DNA of 64,000 bases from JBCCTX01 sp964468435 (lineage in GTDB: Bacteria > Bacteroidota > Bacteroidia > J057). Under the pieces are notes generated by a model that ran no database searches, was not told the DNA's origin, and saw nothing but the letters and a program-made list of their open reading frames with translations. A program made the position numbers and the translations under genes. The stretch is taken from NCBI GenBank assembly GCA_964468435.1, contig CAYXVE010000008.1:1-64000 (forward strand), written 5' to 3'. Within the stretch, counting starts at the first letter, position 1. Every line of letters begins with the position of its first letter. Of the stretch, positions 53,500-62,945 are shown in pieces.

Positions 53500-55119
53500 A
53501 TGATAGCCAAATGCTTTGTTCAGTTATGGATACTGAGTTTGTACATACTATCAGCTATTGGTCCACTGAAAGCCCAGAACCCTGTAGACCGCTTTTTTGA
53601 TTCCGCAGATCTATTCTTTGAGACTTATGTAGTAGATGGAAAGGTAGATTATGCTACTATGAGTAAAAATCCCAAAGATTTGTTTCTCCTTATCAAGCAG
53701 ATGAATGGGTTAACATTCGAGTTGTTGGATCAAGACACACAGAAAGCTTTATTGATCAATGCCTATAATCTGCATACTATTCGATCTATCGTAGATCGCT
53801 GGCCTGTAGGCTCGCCTCAGTCAATACAGGGATTCTTTGACCGACGTATACACATCACGGCTGGTATGCGTACCACCCTCGACGAACTCGAAAAAAAGGA
53901 ACTTTTGGATAGGTTTTCCGATGCCAGGTTGCATCTGGTTTTGGTTTGTGCCGCGAGGGGTTGCCCTCCTTTAGCCAATTATGCATTCCGGCCTGAACAA
54001 CTGGATGATCAACTCGATCAGCAGGTGAAAAATGCATTGGCAGATAATCAGTTTATGAGGATCGACAGGGCGGAACAGACTATCGCCCTATCTCAGATTT
54101 TTCAATGGTACCGTCAGGATTTTACTCGCTCACATGACAATTTGCGGTCATTTATCAATGCATACCTGGATGAACCCATATCTGAAGGATTCAACATATC
54201 ATATTATCCCTACGACTGGACTGTAAATGCTGTTACAGTGCCAGATCTAAGCTCATCGAATGGAGGCTCGCGTTCAAATATTCAGGTATTTACCCCTTCT
54301 ATATTATTGGGAAAGAATCAGGTCGAGGTAAAGTGGTTCAACAATCTTTATACCCAGACTGCCTTCCGAAATGATGAACGTGAAGAGGTATCATTGGGGC
54401 AGAGGGAGAATTTTTACACGAGTATTTTACAGGTTAATTATGGCATTTCAGAGCAGGGTAGGTTCAATATAGGTTTTGAGACGAATTATCAGGCTGTTAG
54501 GCTGGATCGTGATGCAAGTAGTTCTCCCTTACGTGTACTGGAGGAAGGTGGTGAAAATACTATTTTCCAAAAGTCACAGTTGACTTATCTAGGACCCAGG
54601 GTGCGTATTGCACCTATTCCTTCTATTCCCAAATTTTCAATTACCAGTACGCTTCAGATCCCACTATCCAATGATCTGGAACTGGTTGTAGACTCAGTTC
54701 AGCGCTTTTTGGCTCACAATCGTGTAAACTGGTGGACACAATTTTTCTATGATAAATCGTTTGGTGATTTTCAGCTCTTTACGGAAGTGGACTTATTGTT
54801 TCGTTTTCCAACAGATGAAGTTTCTTTCCGGCAGGATGCCTTTTTCCTGACTCCACTCATTGTATTCTTCAGCTATTTTCCAAATTCCAAGACTACTTTT
54901 AATGTCAACTTACAGTACTGGCCTACCTTCACGGGTTTACTGGGAAATAGTAGGGGTGAGCGCTTCGGTGTGAGTGGAGACTTCGTGCAAACGGGTCTGG
55001 GTGCTAAATACCAATTGACTCCGGAGATAAATCTGGAGGTTATCTATACCAATTTCATTACTTCCAGAAATGAAGGAGCAGGCCAGACCTTTAATTTTGG
55101 TATTGTTTTGATCCATTAA
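53500..55119 (+). CDS. Secreted DUF547 protein with C-terminal beta-barrel-like extension
   Basis: Start taken at 53500 (539 residues), because MIAKCFVQLWILSLYILSAIG makes a clean signal peptide; an in-frame TTG at 53482 is the alternative. Residues ~30-230 are a DUF547 domain (LINAYNLHTIRSIVDRWP, then LVLVCAARGCPPLANYAF with the conserved RGCP). The remaining ~300 residues are strand-rich with alternating hydrophobic residues (NFYTSILQVNYGISEQGRFNI..., LFTEVDLLFRFP, TFNVNLQYWPTF) and an end like an outer-membrane strand, unusual for the family, which is normally ~250 residues. The domain's function is unknown. Confidence 0.82.
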   Translation: MIAKCFVQLWILSLYILSAIGPLKAQNPVDRFFDSADLFFETYVVDGKVDYATMSKNPKDLFLLIKQMNGLTFELLDQDTQKALLINAYNLHTIRSIVDRWPVGSPQSIQGFFDRRIHITAGMRTTLDELEKKELLDRFSDARLHLVLVCAARGCPPLANYAFRPEQLDDQLDQQVKNALADNQFMRIDRAEQTIALSQIFQWYRQDFTRSHDNLRSFINAYLDEPISEGFNISYYPYDWTVNAVTVPDLSSSNGGSRSNIQVFTPSILLGKNQVEVKWFNNLYTQTAFRNDEREEVSLGQRENFYTSILQVNYGISEQGRFNIGFETNYQAVRLDRDASSSPLRVLEEGGENTIFQKSQLTYLGPRVRIAPIPSIPKFSITSTLQIPLSNDLELVVDSVQRFLAHNRVNWWTQFFYDKSFGDFQLFTEVDLLFRFPTDEVSFRQDAFFLTPLIVFFSYFPNSKTTFNVNLQYWPTFTGLLGNSRGERFGVSGDFVQTGLGAKYQLTPEINLEVIYTNFITSRNEGAGQTFNFGIVLIH

Positions 55120-58100
55120 TCAGTTTCGCGTTTTGACGACCATTGTGTGGTATTGCTCACCCTGCCGGGTGTATATCTGAACGATATATGAACCCGGAGT
55201 CAGTTCATTTGTGTGAATATTGAATCTTCGTCCCGTATTAGGTTGTTGTAGGGTTTGAATTCTAATACTACTTCCTTGTAAGCTGAGGATCTCACAGGTA
55301 AGCGGATACTGAAAATGCCCAGGTATTTCTACCCAGAGTATGTCGCGGACTGGGTTAGGGTAAATCCTGACCGGAGGCCGTGGTAAAGCAGGCCCAGTAG
55401 AAGTAAGTTGTGAACGTTTCACAACTTCAAAAGACCTTGAGACATTTTCTGCGGGTAAATAGGTTTCATTCCCCTCCTGTAAAGTAGTAACTGTGATCAT
55501 TCCTTCAAAACCTGTGAAGTAGATCACGTTGTCCCGAATATAAGCGGGCCCCTTTTCCATCTGAAAAGCTACAGGTAATCCAGAATTTGATTTAGCGGAT
55601 AAGATAATAGAGTCTTGTTCAAGAAATTGTCCGGGTATGCTGTCAAATTGAATGATTTGAGGGGTTTTCAGCACTTCGAAGGTGAACAGCATATCATTTG
55701 CTGTTTCAAAAATTTCGTTTCCAGGCTGAGTAGCACGTACTTCTACAGTCCCAGCAACTTTGTCCAACGTGATAGTATCTCCAATCCGGGAGGCAGGTCC
55801 CGACATAATTTCAAAGGAAACGGGAAGGTCTGCGGATGAGGAAAAGTTCAGTTGGAAGGGAGGATCAGTGGTAAATATCTCATCGACTGGATCAATACTG
55901 ATACTATGAGGTAGTTTTTTCACCTCAAAGGTGCGGATGACGGGGATAGCTGCTTCAAAGTCAGTATTTCCATCTTGTCTGGCTTCAATCGATATTATCC
56001 CGGCTTTTCCTTCGAGATAGCAGGTATCTCCTTTAATTGTTGCTGGCCCTTCCAATACCTGGAAGGATATGGGAAGATTGGAACTTGCAGAAGCATTCAG
56101 GGAAAATGGAGGAGCATCGAGTAATATATCTGGCAAGGTGTCAAAACGGATGGTTTGTATATTTGAAATAACTTCGAAGGATTGTTGTATTTTTTCAGCC
56201 TCGAAGTAGGTGGCACTTCCAGCTTGTGAAGCTTCGATAACTACGGTACCAGTATCTCCTGACAGGGTTACAATATTTCCGTTGAGAAATGCCGGTCCGG
56301 ATAGGATATCGTAGAGAACAAGCAGACCTGAGCTGGCAGTAGCTTTAAGCTCAAAGGGGGCGTTTGTCGTTTTTTGAGTAGGTATAACCGGAAAGGTGAT
56401 TATCTGTGGTACCTTACTGACAATAAAAGACTGGGTAATATTCTGTGCGGGGAGATACTGGTCATTCCCCTGTTGGCGTACTCTCAGGGTGACCTTTCCA
56501 GCGATACCGTTGAGTATGCAGGTATTAGCTTCCATTTTTGCGGGACCTTGTACGACTTCTATGGTTACGGGTAAGCCACTTGAAGCAGAAGCGGATACCT
56601 GAAAAGGCTTACTATCAGCACGTTTTTCAGATATTTGAGGAAATGTAAGAGTTTGGCTTGCTTTTCCTACACTGAATGAGCGACTGAAGGGAGACGCTGG
56701 AGCATACTGATCATTGCCAGCCTGAGTGGCTTCTACTACTACCGTACCAAGGGTACCGTCCAGAGATATCCTGCTGCCTTGTATACTGGCTGGCCCTGAA
56801 AGAACAGAGAATGAAATGGGGAGTCCAGATGTACTGGTAGCTGAAATATCAAAAGGGGTATCATCAATTTTTTTATCGGAAATGGCAGGAAAACTGATTT
56901 GTTGCGTGAGTTTATTGACATTAAAATTTTTCGTTTCGGGTTCTGCAGCCAGATACTGGTTATTTCCTGCCTGAGTAGCTCGTATTACTACTTTCCCGGC
57001 CTGACCAGTAAGGGTACATGTATTTCCCGCTAAAGTAGCCGGACCCTCCAGTACTTCCAGGGAGACAGGTAAATCGGAGGTGCTGTTAACGGCAATATCA
57101 AAGGGATCATCGTTGACAGATTTATCTGGAATTGTAGCCATCACGATGGTTTGACCTGCTTTTTGTACCTCAAAGCTTCTTTTAACAGCGATTGCTGCCA
57201 GATAGGTGTCATTTCCTGCCTGGCTGGCTTCAATCGTAACAGTACCCGGATTACCATCGAGGGTGAGTTCATTACCGTTAAGACTAGCCGGTCCTGATAC
57301 GACGCTCAACACCACGGGTAGTCCTGAGGATGAGCTAGCATTCAGGATAAAAGGTTTATCCAGTACACTTTTATCGGATAAAGAGTTAAATATGATCTCC
57401 TGTGGAACCCGTCTTACTACAAATTCACGAATTACCTCTTCTGCGGGAAGATATTGATCATCTCCAGCTTGTGTTGCTTTAATTCTTACCGTCCCAGCCT
57501 TACCTTTCAAGGTAACAGTATTGTCTTCCAGTGTAGCAGGTCCGGATTCCAGCACGAAGTCTACTCCCAGGCCTGAGGTCGCTGTAGCATTGATCGTAAA
57601 ACCGGGATCGGTAGTTTTTTTGTCAGGTATAGGGTTGAAAGAAATTTGCTGGGTGAGTTTTCCGGGATTCTGATTACTATTACTGATTGAGATGATTCCA
57701 GCATCGGGAATAGCCTCAAAGTAGACGTAATTTCCTTCAATATTATATGTCAGTTGTTGTTCACCTTGTTTGATTTGTTCTATTTCAAAGTCAGCGGGGA
57801 GTAAAATTCTGATGCTGAGTGGGTGGTTATAGATATCGTCAGGCAGATTATCTGTCAGACTATACTGGAGTTGAGTATTGCTTTGTGAAGTACTGATAAG
57901 TTGTGCTTGTTCAGCCTGAAGATGATATTTGATCATGTCTCTAAAAGTAGCGATCCACATCGTGGATTTTCGATCATTGAGTTCCTGCATATGTGCCTGA
58001 AACTGATCAAAAGGGATACTGATATCACTTGGCCCACCCGTTACACCATGATACATAATGATGGCAAGTCCTTTTTTAGTTACAGCATCATTAAGCCAAC

Positions 58101-58683
58101 CTTTAAGATCATTCAGGGTAGTCGTATTTCTGATAGTCATGGCGGGGAGACGATAATAATCTGCACCTCCAAAATTATAAGGCCAGATTTGATTGATAAC
58201 TGCTCTGGCGCCTATATGGGTAGCTCTGACAATAGATTCTACCTCTTCGACTCCAGCTCCTTCACCGAAAAGATAACTAAAGGTGATACATCGTTGGTTG
58301 GGTAAACGGGTGTTAATTTCGTTTTGAAAACCTGTGATCTGAGTGTTGCGCTCCTCAGGTGTCAATTCAGTAAGTTTGAAGTGCAGCCCCGTATGATTTG
58401 CAATTTCATGACCGTTGAAGATAGCGTTTTCCAGCTTGGCAGGTTCGATAAAAGCCCAACCATTGATAAAAAAAGTTCCCTTGATATCGTATGTGTTCAT
58501 TTCTGGTATTGCATTATCTGGATGGTCAAGTGACCAGTCATCAAAGGTGAGTACGACTGCCGCTGTTTTCCACTGATACCAGGGTGCAATATCGTAGGTA
58601 TTGGATTGCGAAAAAGATGAGACACAGACCAGAACAAGGTAAACTAGGATAGCTATTTTTTGATAAGGGTGAAATGAATGCAT
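55120..58683 (-). CDS. Large secreted polysaccharide deacetylase with nine Ig-like repeats and T9SS tail
   Basis: A 1187-residue exported protein. Signal peptide to ~26 (ILVYLVLVCVSSFS). Residues ~35-240 form a polysaccharide deacetylase (NodB, CE4) domain: VLTFDDWSLDHP (TFDD metal Asp), HEIANHTGLH (HxxxH metal histidines), and IIMYHGV near the end. In motif 3 it reads FSYLFGEG, where the paralogue has FSYPFG, so activity may be altered. Nine repeats of ~83 residues follow, each opening like QxIxFxxIxDKxxxDPPF and holding SGLP...GPA...G..GTV.I.A.QAGN..Y. The final ~80 residues (RIYPNPVRDIL...) form a type A T9SS sorting domain. It likely acts on a cell-surface or environmental glycan. Confidence 0.9.
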   Translation of the reverse strand: MHSFHPYQKIAILVYLVLVCVSSFSQSNTYDIAPWYQWKTAAVVLTFDDWSLDHPDNAIPEMNTYDIKGTFFINGWAFIEPAKLENAIFNGHEIANHTGLHFKLTELTPEERNTQITGFQNEINTRLPNQRCITFSYLFGEGAGVEEVESIVRATHIGARAVINQIWPYNFGGADYYRLPAMTIRNTTTLNDLKGWLNDAVTKKGLAIIMYHGVTGGPSDISIPFDQFQAHMQELNDRKSTMWIATFRDMIKYHLQAEQAQLISTSQSNTQLQYSLTDNLPDDIYNHPLSIRILLPADFEIEQIKQGEQQLTYNIEGNYVYFEAIPDAGIISISNSNQNPGKLTQQISFNPIPDKKTTDPGFTINATATSGLGVDFVLESGPATLEDNTVTLKGKAGTVRIKATQAGDDQYLPAEEVIREFVVRRVPQEIIFNSLSDKSVLDKPFILNASSSSGLPVVLSVVSGPASLNGNELTLDGNPGTVTIEASQAGNDTYLAAIAVKRSFEVQKAGQTIVMATIPDKSVNDDPFDIAVNSTSDLPVSLEVLEGPATLAGNTCTLTGQAGKVVIRATQAGNNQYLAAEPETKNFNVNKLTQQISFPAISDKKIDDTPFDISATSTSGLPISFSVLSGPASIQGSRISLDGTLGTVVVEATQAGNDQYAPASPFSRSFSVGKASQTLTFPQISEKRADSKPFQVSASASSGLPVTIEVVQGPAKMEANTCILNGIAGKVTLRVRQQGNDQYLPAQNITQSFIVSKVPQIITFPVIPTQKTTNAPFELKATASSGLLVLYDILSGPAFLNGNIVTLSGDTGTVVIEASQAGSATYFEAEKIQQSFEVISNIQTIRFDTLPDILLDAPPFSLNASASSNLPISFQVLEGPATIKGDTCYLEGKAGIISIEARQDGNTDFEAAIPVIRTFEVKKLPHSISIDPVDEIFTTDPPFQLNFSSSADLPVSFEIMSGPASRIGDTITLDKVAGTVEVRATQPGNEIFETANDMLFTFEVLKTPQIIQFDSIPGQFLEQDSIILSAKSNSGLPVAFQMEKGPAYIRDNVIYFTGFEGMITVTTLQEGNETYLPAENVSRSFEVVKRSQLTSTGPALPRPPVRIYPNPVRDILWVEIPGHFQYPLTCEILSLQGSSIRIQTLQQPNTGRRFNIHTNELTPGSYIVQIYTRQGEQYHTMVVKTRN
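55412..57650 (-). repeat. Array of nine ~83-residue Ig-like repeats in the first deacetylase
   Basis: The translated region carries nine tandem units, each with an ATASSGLPV-like core and a GNxxYLPA-like turn. Neighbouring units differ enough that DNA identity is modest, so the array is old, but copy number clearly differs from the paralogue's five. Confidence 0.8.
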
Positions 58684-58702
58684 CGTTTTCGTTACTTTTA
58701 TG

Positions 58703-58710
58703 CAAAAATA
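58703..58710 (-). promoter_or_regulatory. -7 box of the first deacetylase gene
   Basis: On the minus strand the bases read TATTTTTG, a full TAnnTTTG match, placing the transcription start about 13 bases before the ATG at 58683. The -33 box is unclear in the AT-rich upstream DNA. Confidence 0.4.
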
Positions 58711-58929
58711 GATATTTAATTAAAATATTTTGTAAAAAAAATATTATATACATACGAAATATGTAAAATGCTTAATTTAAATAGAATGTATTTATGTAAT
58801 TTATTACAGAAAATATTGTTCTTCAGTGATTTAATGCAAGGAAGGAGTTATTTCAAATGGGAATGGCCTCCTGTATTCCTAACAGAAAGCAAAAAGCAAG
58901 CTATCAACAATTGCTCGATACATGTCAAG

Positions 58930-58966
58930 AAAAATGGGAAGTCGTCTTCTGCGACTTCCCATTTTT
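58930..58966 (-). terminator. Perfect 15-bp terminator, usable in both directions
   Basis: AAAAATGGGAAGTCG (58930-58944) and CGACTTCCCATTTTT (58952-58966) are exact complements around a 7-base loop, so the stem has A-runs and T-runs on both sides. It lies 25 bases after the stop codon of the second deacetylase gene. Confidence 0.9.
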
Positions 58967-58990
58967 CCAAAATAACTATTTCCCGTTGTG

Positions 58991-61564
58991 TTATTGTCTG
59001 ATAAAAAGCTTCACGAATTTGCCGGAATTGACATTTGTCATTCGTAGCAAATAGATACCGGCATGAACTGGGTCTAATGAAATGCTGGTATTTTGTTTTC
59101 CGGTGGGAATATCTCCTTTAAGTACTGATTTCCCCTCCAACGTAAGTATCTCATATTGCTTCAGTGGGTAAGGGTGTTGATCCCAGGAGAGATTCAGAAG
59201 ATTGGAAGCGGGATTCGGGTAAACTCGTAAAGAATGATCTGAATCTATAAAGTTTTCATTACTGACGGTGATTATTTTGCTGACCACAAATGATCTTTCT
59301 ACGGGAGTAGCCGCCTGATAAGTAGAGTCTCCATCTTGTATTGCCTGTATGACTACTGTTCCTTCAAAACCGGTATAGAAAACGACACTGTCTCTGATAA
59401 AAGCCGGTCCGGAGACCATTTTGTAGTTCACTGACAGGCCAGAGGATGCGCTTGCATACAAGACCAGTGAATCATTTTGTATCAATTGATTGGGTATTGG
59501 ATCAAAGGTAATTTCCTGGCTTGTTTTGTCTACCAAAAAGCTGATTGTTACTGATTCGGCTGGATCATATATTTCATTTCCCGCTTGTTCTGCAATGATA
59601 TTTACCTGTCCGGATGCCTTGGTGAGGAATATTGTATCATTTACCAGATATACGGGGCCTTCCTGTACAGAAAGTGCTACAGGTAATCCTGAACTTGCGT
59701 TTGCTTCAATCCTGAATGGATCGTCCAGGGTAATTTTGTTTTCAATAGGGGTGAAGTTGATTTCCTGATTGAATTTCTGCACTTCAAAGGTTTTGATAAC
59801 ATCTTCTGCAGGTTGAAAGATTTCATTTCCTCCCTGAGAGGCTCTAATCTTAACGATACCTCCGATTCCTTCCAGAATACAGGTATCATTTTGCAATGTA
59901 GCAGGCCCTGATACGATTTCTAACGCAACTGGAAGTTCGGAACTGGATTCGACATTGATGACAAATGGCGTACTCAAAATGTTTTGATCAGGAATCGAGT
60001 CCACGATGATACTTTGTGTCAATCTCTGTACATCAAATTGTTGTACTACGTCCAACGCTGGACGGTAGCTATCATTACCAAGTTGAGCGGCCCTGATTAC
60101 AACTGTGCCAGTATCTCCTTGCAGGGTGAGTATATTGCCATTGAGGGAAGCAGGACCTGATAATACTTTCAGGGAAACTGGAAGACCTGAGCTGGCATTG
60201 GCCTCAATTTCGAAGGGAGGATCATTGACCTTTTTATCATTAATAATATTAAAGCTGATAGATTGATTGACTTTAGCTACTTCGAAGCTTCTGAACAAAT
60301 CTGGTGCGGGAGCAAACTGAAGGTTACCTGTTTGGGATGCTCTTACGGTCACAGTACCTGACTTACCTGTCAGGATGACAGTATTTCCATCAAGTGTTGC
60401 AGGTCCTTCTGTAATGCTAAACTGCACGGGTAGTCCGGAAGATGCCGTAGCATTCATCTGAAAGGGTTGATCAATTGTTTTTTTGTTTTCAATAGGATCA
60501 AAGGATATGGATTGACCTTGGCGAACTCCTGCGACCCAATCATTGCTCATAATAATCACACCTGAATCTGGGATAGCCTCAAAGTAGATCTCACCCTGAT
60601 CTTTATTAAAATCGAGCAATCTTTCGCCTTGAATGAGGTAGTTTACTTCAAAGTTTTCAGGTTCTTTTACTTTAATGCTTAGTGGATGTGTATACACTTG
60701 ATCATCCAGTCCGTCGGACAGTTTCAACTCCCATACATTATCTTTTTGTGAAATCAGGGATAGGGTAGCGGCATTTGCTTCCTTGTGGTATTTAATCATG
60801 TCCTTGAATCTAGCCAACCAGATCCGGTCTCTCATTTGGTTGATAGCGTCCAGTTGAGCTTCATATATTTGCTGGGTTACTGTCAGGTCTCCATCACTAC
60901 CATCTACTTTATGATACATGATGACAGCCAGCCCTCCTCTTTGTATGGCTTCTTCATTCCAGGACACTACTTTTTCTACGGTTGTGACGTCCCGTATCAC
61001 TAAAGCGGGTAATTTGTAGTAATCACTTCCCCCAAAATCATATCCCCAGACCTGGTCGATGACTGCTCTGGCTCCTATGTGTGTGCTTCTGAGCAAAGAT
61101 TGTATCTGAAGCGATAGTAGATCATCTCCTGCACCTGCTCCAAATGGATAGCTGAAGGTCTCACAATTGTCATTGGGAAGTGCATCACTCAGGCGTTGTT
61201 GAAATTTGACAATTTCCTGGTTAAACACGGCTGGGCCTTCATTTAGGAGATTGGGATGCGTCTCTGTGTGATTTGCGATTTCATGTCCCTGAGAGGAAGC
61301 TTCAATAATGTCTTGTGCCAACATTTCAAATGCCCAGCCATTAACGAAAAAGGTACCTTTCATATTTCGCTTGTTAAGTTCCGGAATGGCTATTATGGGG
61401 TGATCTACAGACCAGTCATCATAAGTCAGGACTGTAGCAGCCTTCTTCCATTGATACCAGGGAGCAATTTCATAAGAGATTTCCTGGGCAATGCTGAATC
61501 CTGAGCAGAGATACATACTGGCAAGCAACGGTATACAAAGTTTACATAAACGTTTAATGGACAT
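58991..61564 (-). CDS. Secreted polysaccharide deacetylase with five Ig-like repeats and T9SS tail
   Basis: An 857-residue paralogue of the neighbouring deacetylase. Signal peptide to ~26. The deacetylase domain (about 35-250) has VLTYDDWSVDHP (metal Asp in YDD), HEIANHTETH, FSYPFGAGAGDD with the usual Pro, and VIMYHKV. Five ~83-residue repeats follow (about 345-765), then a type A T9SS tail (SLRVYPNPASNLL ... FVKLFIRQ). Domain order is the same as in the neighbour; the deacetylase regions are clearly homologous but diverged. It ends at a strong terminator. The pair probably works on the same or related glycans, for instance matrix polysaccharide. Confidence 0.9.
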   Translation of the reverse strand: MSIKRLCKLCIPLLASMYLCSGFSIAQEISYEIAPWYQWKKAATVLTYDDWSVDHPIIAIPELNKRNMKGTFFVNGWAFEMLAQDIIEASSQGHEIANHTETHPNLLNEGPAVFNQEIVKFQQRLSDALPNDNCETFSYPFGAGAGDDLLSLQIQSLLRSTHIGARAVIDQVWGYDFGGSDYYKLPALVIRDVTTVEKVVSWNEEAIQRGGLAVIMYHKVDGSDGDLTVTQQIYEAQLDAINQMRDRIWLARFKDMIKYHKEANAATLSLISQKDNVWELKLSDGLDDQVYTHPLSIKVKEPENFEVNYLIQGERLLDFNKDQGEIYFEAIPDSGVIIMSNDWVAGVRQGQSISFDPIENKKTIDQPFQMNATASSGLPVQFSITEGPATLDGNTVILTGKSGTVTVRASQTGNLQFAPAPDLFRSFEVAKVNQSISFNIINDKKVNDPPFEIEANASSGLPVSLKVLSGPASLNGNILTLQGDTGTVVIRAAQLGNDSYRPALDVVQQFDVQRLTQSIIVDSIPDQNILSTPFVINVESSSELPVALEIVSGPATLQNDTCILEGIGGIVKIRASQGGNEIFQPAEDVIKTFEVQKFNQEINFTPIENKITLDDPFRIEANASSGLPVALSVQEGPVYLVNDTIFLTKASGQVNIIAEQAGNEIYDPAESVTISFLVDKTSQEITFDPIPNQLIQNDSLVLYASASSGLSVNYKMVSGPAFIRDSVVFYTGFEGTVVIQAIQDGDSTYQAATPVERSFVVSKIITVSNENFIDSDHSLRVYPNPASNLLNLSWDQHPYPLKQYEILTLEGKSVLKGDIPTGKQNTSISLDPVHAGIYLLRMTNVNSGKFVKLFIRQ
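59275..60513 (-). repeat. Array of five ~83-residue Ig-like repeats in the second deacetylase
   Basis: Five tandem units of the same type as in the neighbouring gene (QSISF.PI.NKK...PFQMNATASSGLP...). The last unit in each gene resembles the other's last unit most (GPAxIRDxVxxxTGFEG), suggesting that copy number changed inside the array, not at the ends. Confidence 0.8.
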
Positions 61565-61856
61565 GGAATTCTTTAGATTTAAATAATATTGTTAGTGTTT
61601 ATAAACCGGAGCTAAATTAATGTATCTTTTTTTGGCACAGGTACTATTCACTCAGCAATAATTACAGTTGAAGCCCATGTAATAAATTATTGTTAATCAA
61701 GTCATTTTTTTTACTTGAAGAAAATATTCAACAAGCCTTAAAGATCATTCAATGCCAGGTAATTTATATATCTTAAAATTGAAAATTTTTTATCTTAAAC
61801 TGAATGATGCGCATTAGATTTAAGTTTATTCTATTCCGTTATAAAATGAATATATC

Positions 61857-62945
61857 ATGAAGATAGTAATCGTAACACAGGCTCCTACTCCTTATCGCGA
61901 CCCTGTTCATGCCAAAGTAAGTCAGATCGAAGGTGATGAAGTGACCATGATCTATTGTTCTTACAAGGAACCTATCAGACAGTGGAATGTAGATAGCCCC
62001 ATACAACATGCTATTTTTCTGAAAGAAAATTTTACGAAAAAGAAGGACGGCTTCAACTTTGTTCACAACAATCCGGATGTTTGGAAACATCTCAACAAGA
62101 TCAATCCGGATGTAGTGGTTACGACGGGTTTTTCACCTACCCATTTGTATAGTTGGTTGTGGACTACAACACATGGTAAGAAGCACATCATATTTATGGA
62201 TGGTTGGAAGTATTCTGAATCATTTCTGACCAAGAAGCATCGAATCATTCGCAAGATGGTCTATGCCAAGACTCATGCATTTGTAGGACCCGGTATCAAC
62301 ACAGCGGACTTATACAAGACCTATGGAGCTCAAGATGAGCAAATATTCATCAGTCATCTTTGCGCCAACAATGAGCTTTTTAATATCCACAAGTCTTTTG
62401 ATGAGCGGGAATACGATGTCATGTTTGCGGGGAGGTTTCACGAACTAAAGCGTCCTTTTTTCTTTGTAGATGTGGTAGCAGAAATGAAAAAGATACGTCC
62501 TCATACCAAGGCGTTATTGATCGGTGGTGGTCCTTTGGAAGAAGAGCTTATGCAAATGATGGAGAAACATGAGATTGATTATTACTATCCTGGATTTATA
62601 CAGCCGGATCAATTGCCTTTGTATTATTCGAATGCCCGGATGTTGTTTTTTCCTACCCAGAACGATGCATGGGGATTAGTTGCCAATGAAGCTTTGGCGA
62701 GCGGTGCTCCCGTATTTGTAACTCCTTATGCCGGACTCATCAATGATCTAGTCAGGCATGAGTACAATGGATTTATCATGGATTACGACCGGAAACTGTG
62801 GGCAGAGAAAGCTTTGTATTTATTAGATCATCCTGAGATATGGCTTCGCTTTTCAAATAATAGCATCGAATCGGTACAACCTTATAATTATGATAATGCA
62901 GCCAAAGGGTTGCATGCTGCATGCAGGTATGCCTTAAGCAATTAA
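61857..62945 (+). CDS. Glycosyltransferase, GT4 family
   Basis: A 362-residue GT-B glycosyltransferase. The N-terminal half begins IVIVTQAPTPYRDPVHAK; the donor half has VMFAGRFHELKRPFFFVDVV, LIGGGPLEEELMQMMEKHEI, YPGFIQPDQLPLYYSNARMLFFPTQNDAWGLVANEALASGAPVF, where the E-x7-E motif reads with Trp-Gly-Leu-Val-Ala-Asn-Glu-Ala. It would transfer a sugar from a nucleotide sugar in surface-polysaccharide synthesis. It ends overlapping the convergent beta-helix gene by 3-4 bases. Confidence 0.9.
   Translation: MKIVIVTQAPTPYRDPVHAKVSQIEGDEVTMIYCSYKEPIRQWNVDSPIQHAIFLKENFTKKKDGFNFVHNNPDVWKHLNKINPDVVVTTGFSPTHLYSWLWTTTHGKKHIIFMDGWKYSESFLTKKHRIIRKMVYAKTHAFVGPGINTADLYKTYGAQDEQIFISHLCANNELFNIHKSFDEREYDVMFAGRFHELKRPFFFVDVVAEMKKIRPHTKALLIGGGPLEEELMQMMEKHEIDYYYPGFIQPDQLPLYYSNARMLFFPTQNDAWGLVANEALASGAPVFVTPYAGLINDLVRHEYNGFIMDYDRKLWAEKALYLLDHPEIWLRFSNNSIESVQPYNYDNAAKGLHAACRYALSN

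Larger units (their letters stand above)
58684..58990. other. Space between the two deacetylase genes
   Basis: A 307-base AT-rich space holding the promoter box of the first deacetylase and the terminator of the second. No coding frame here is credible. Confidence 0.5.
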
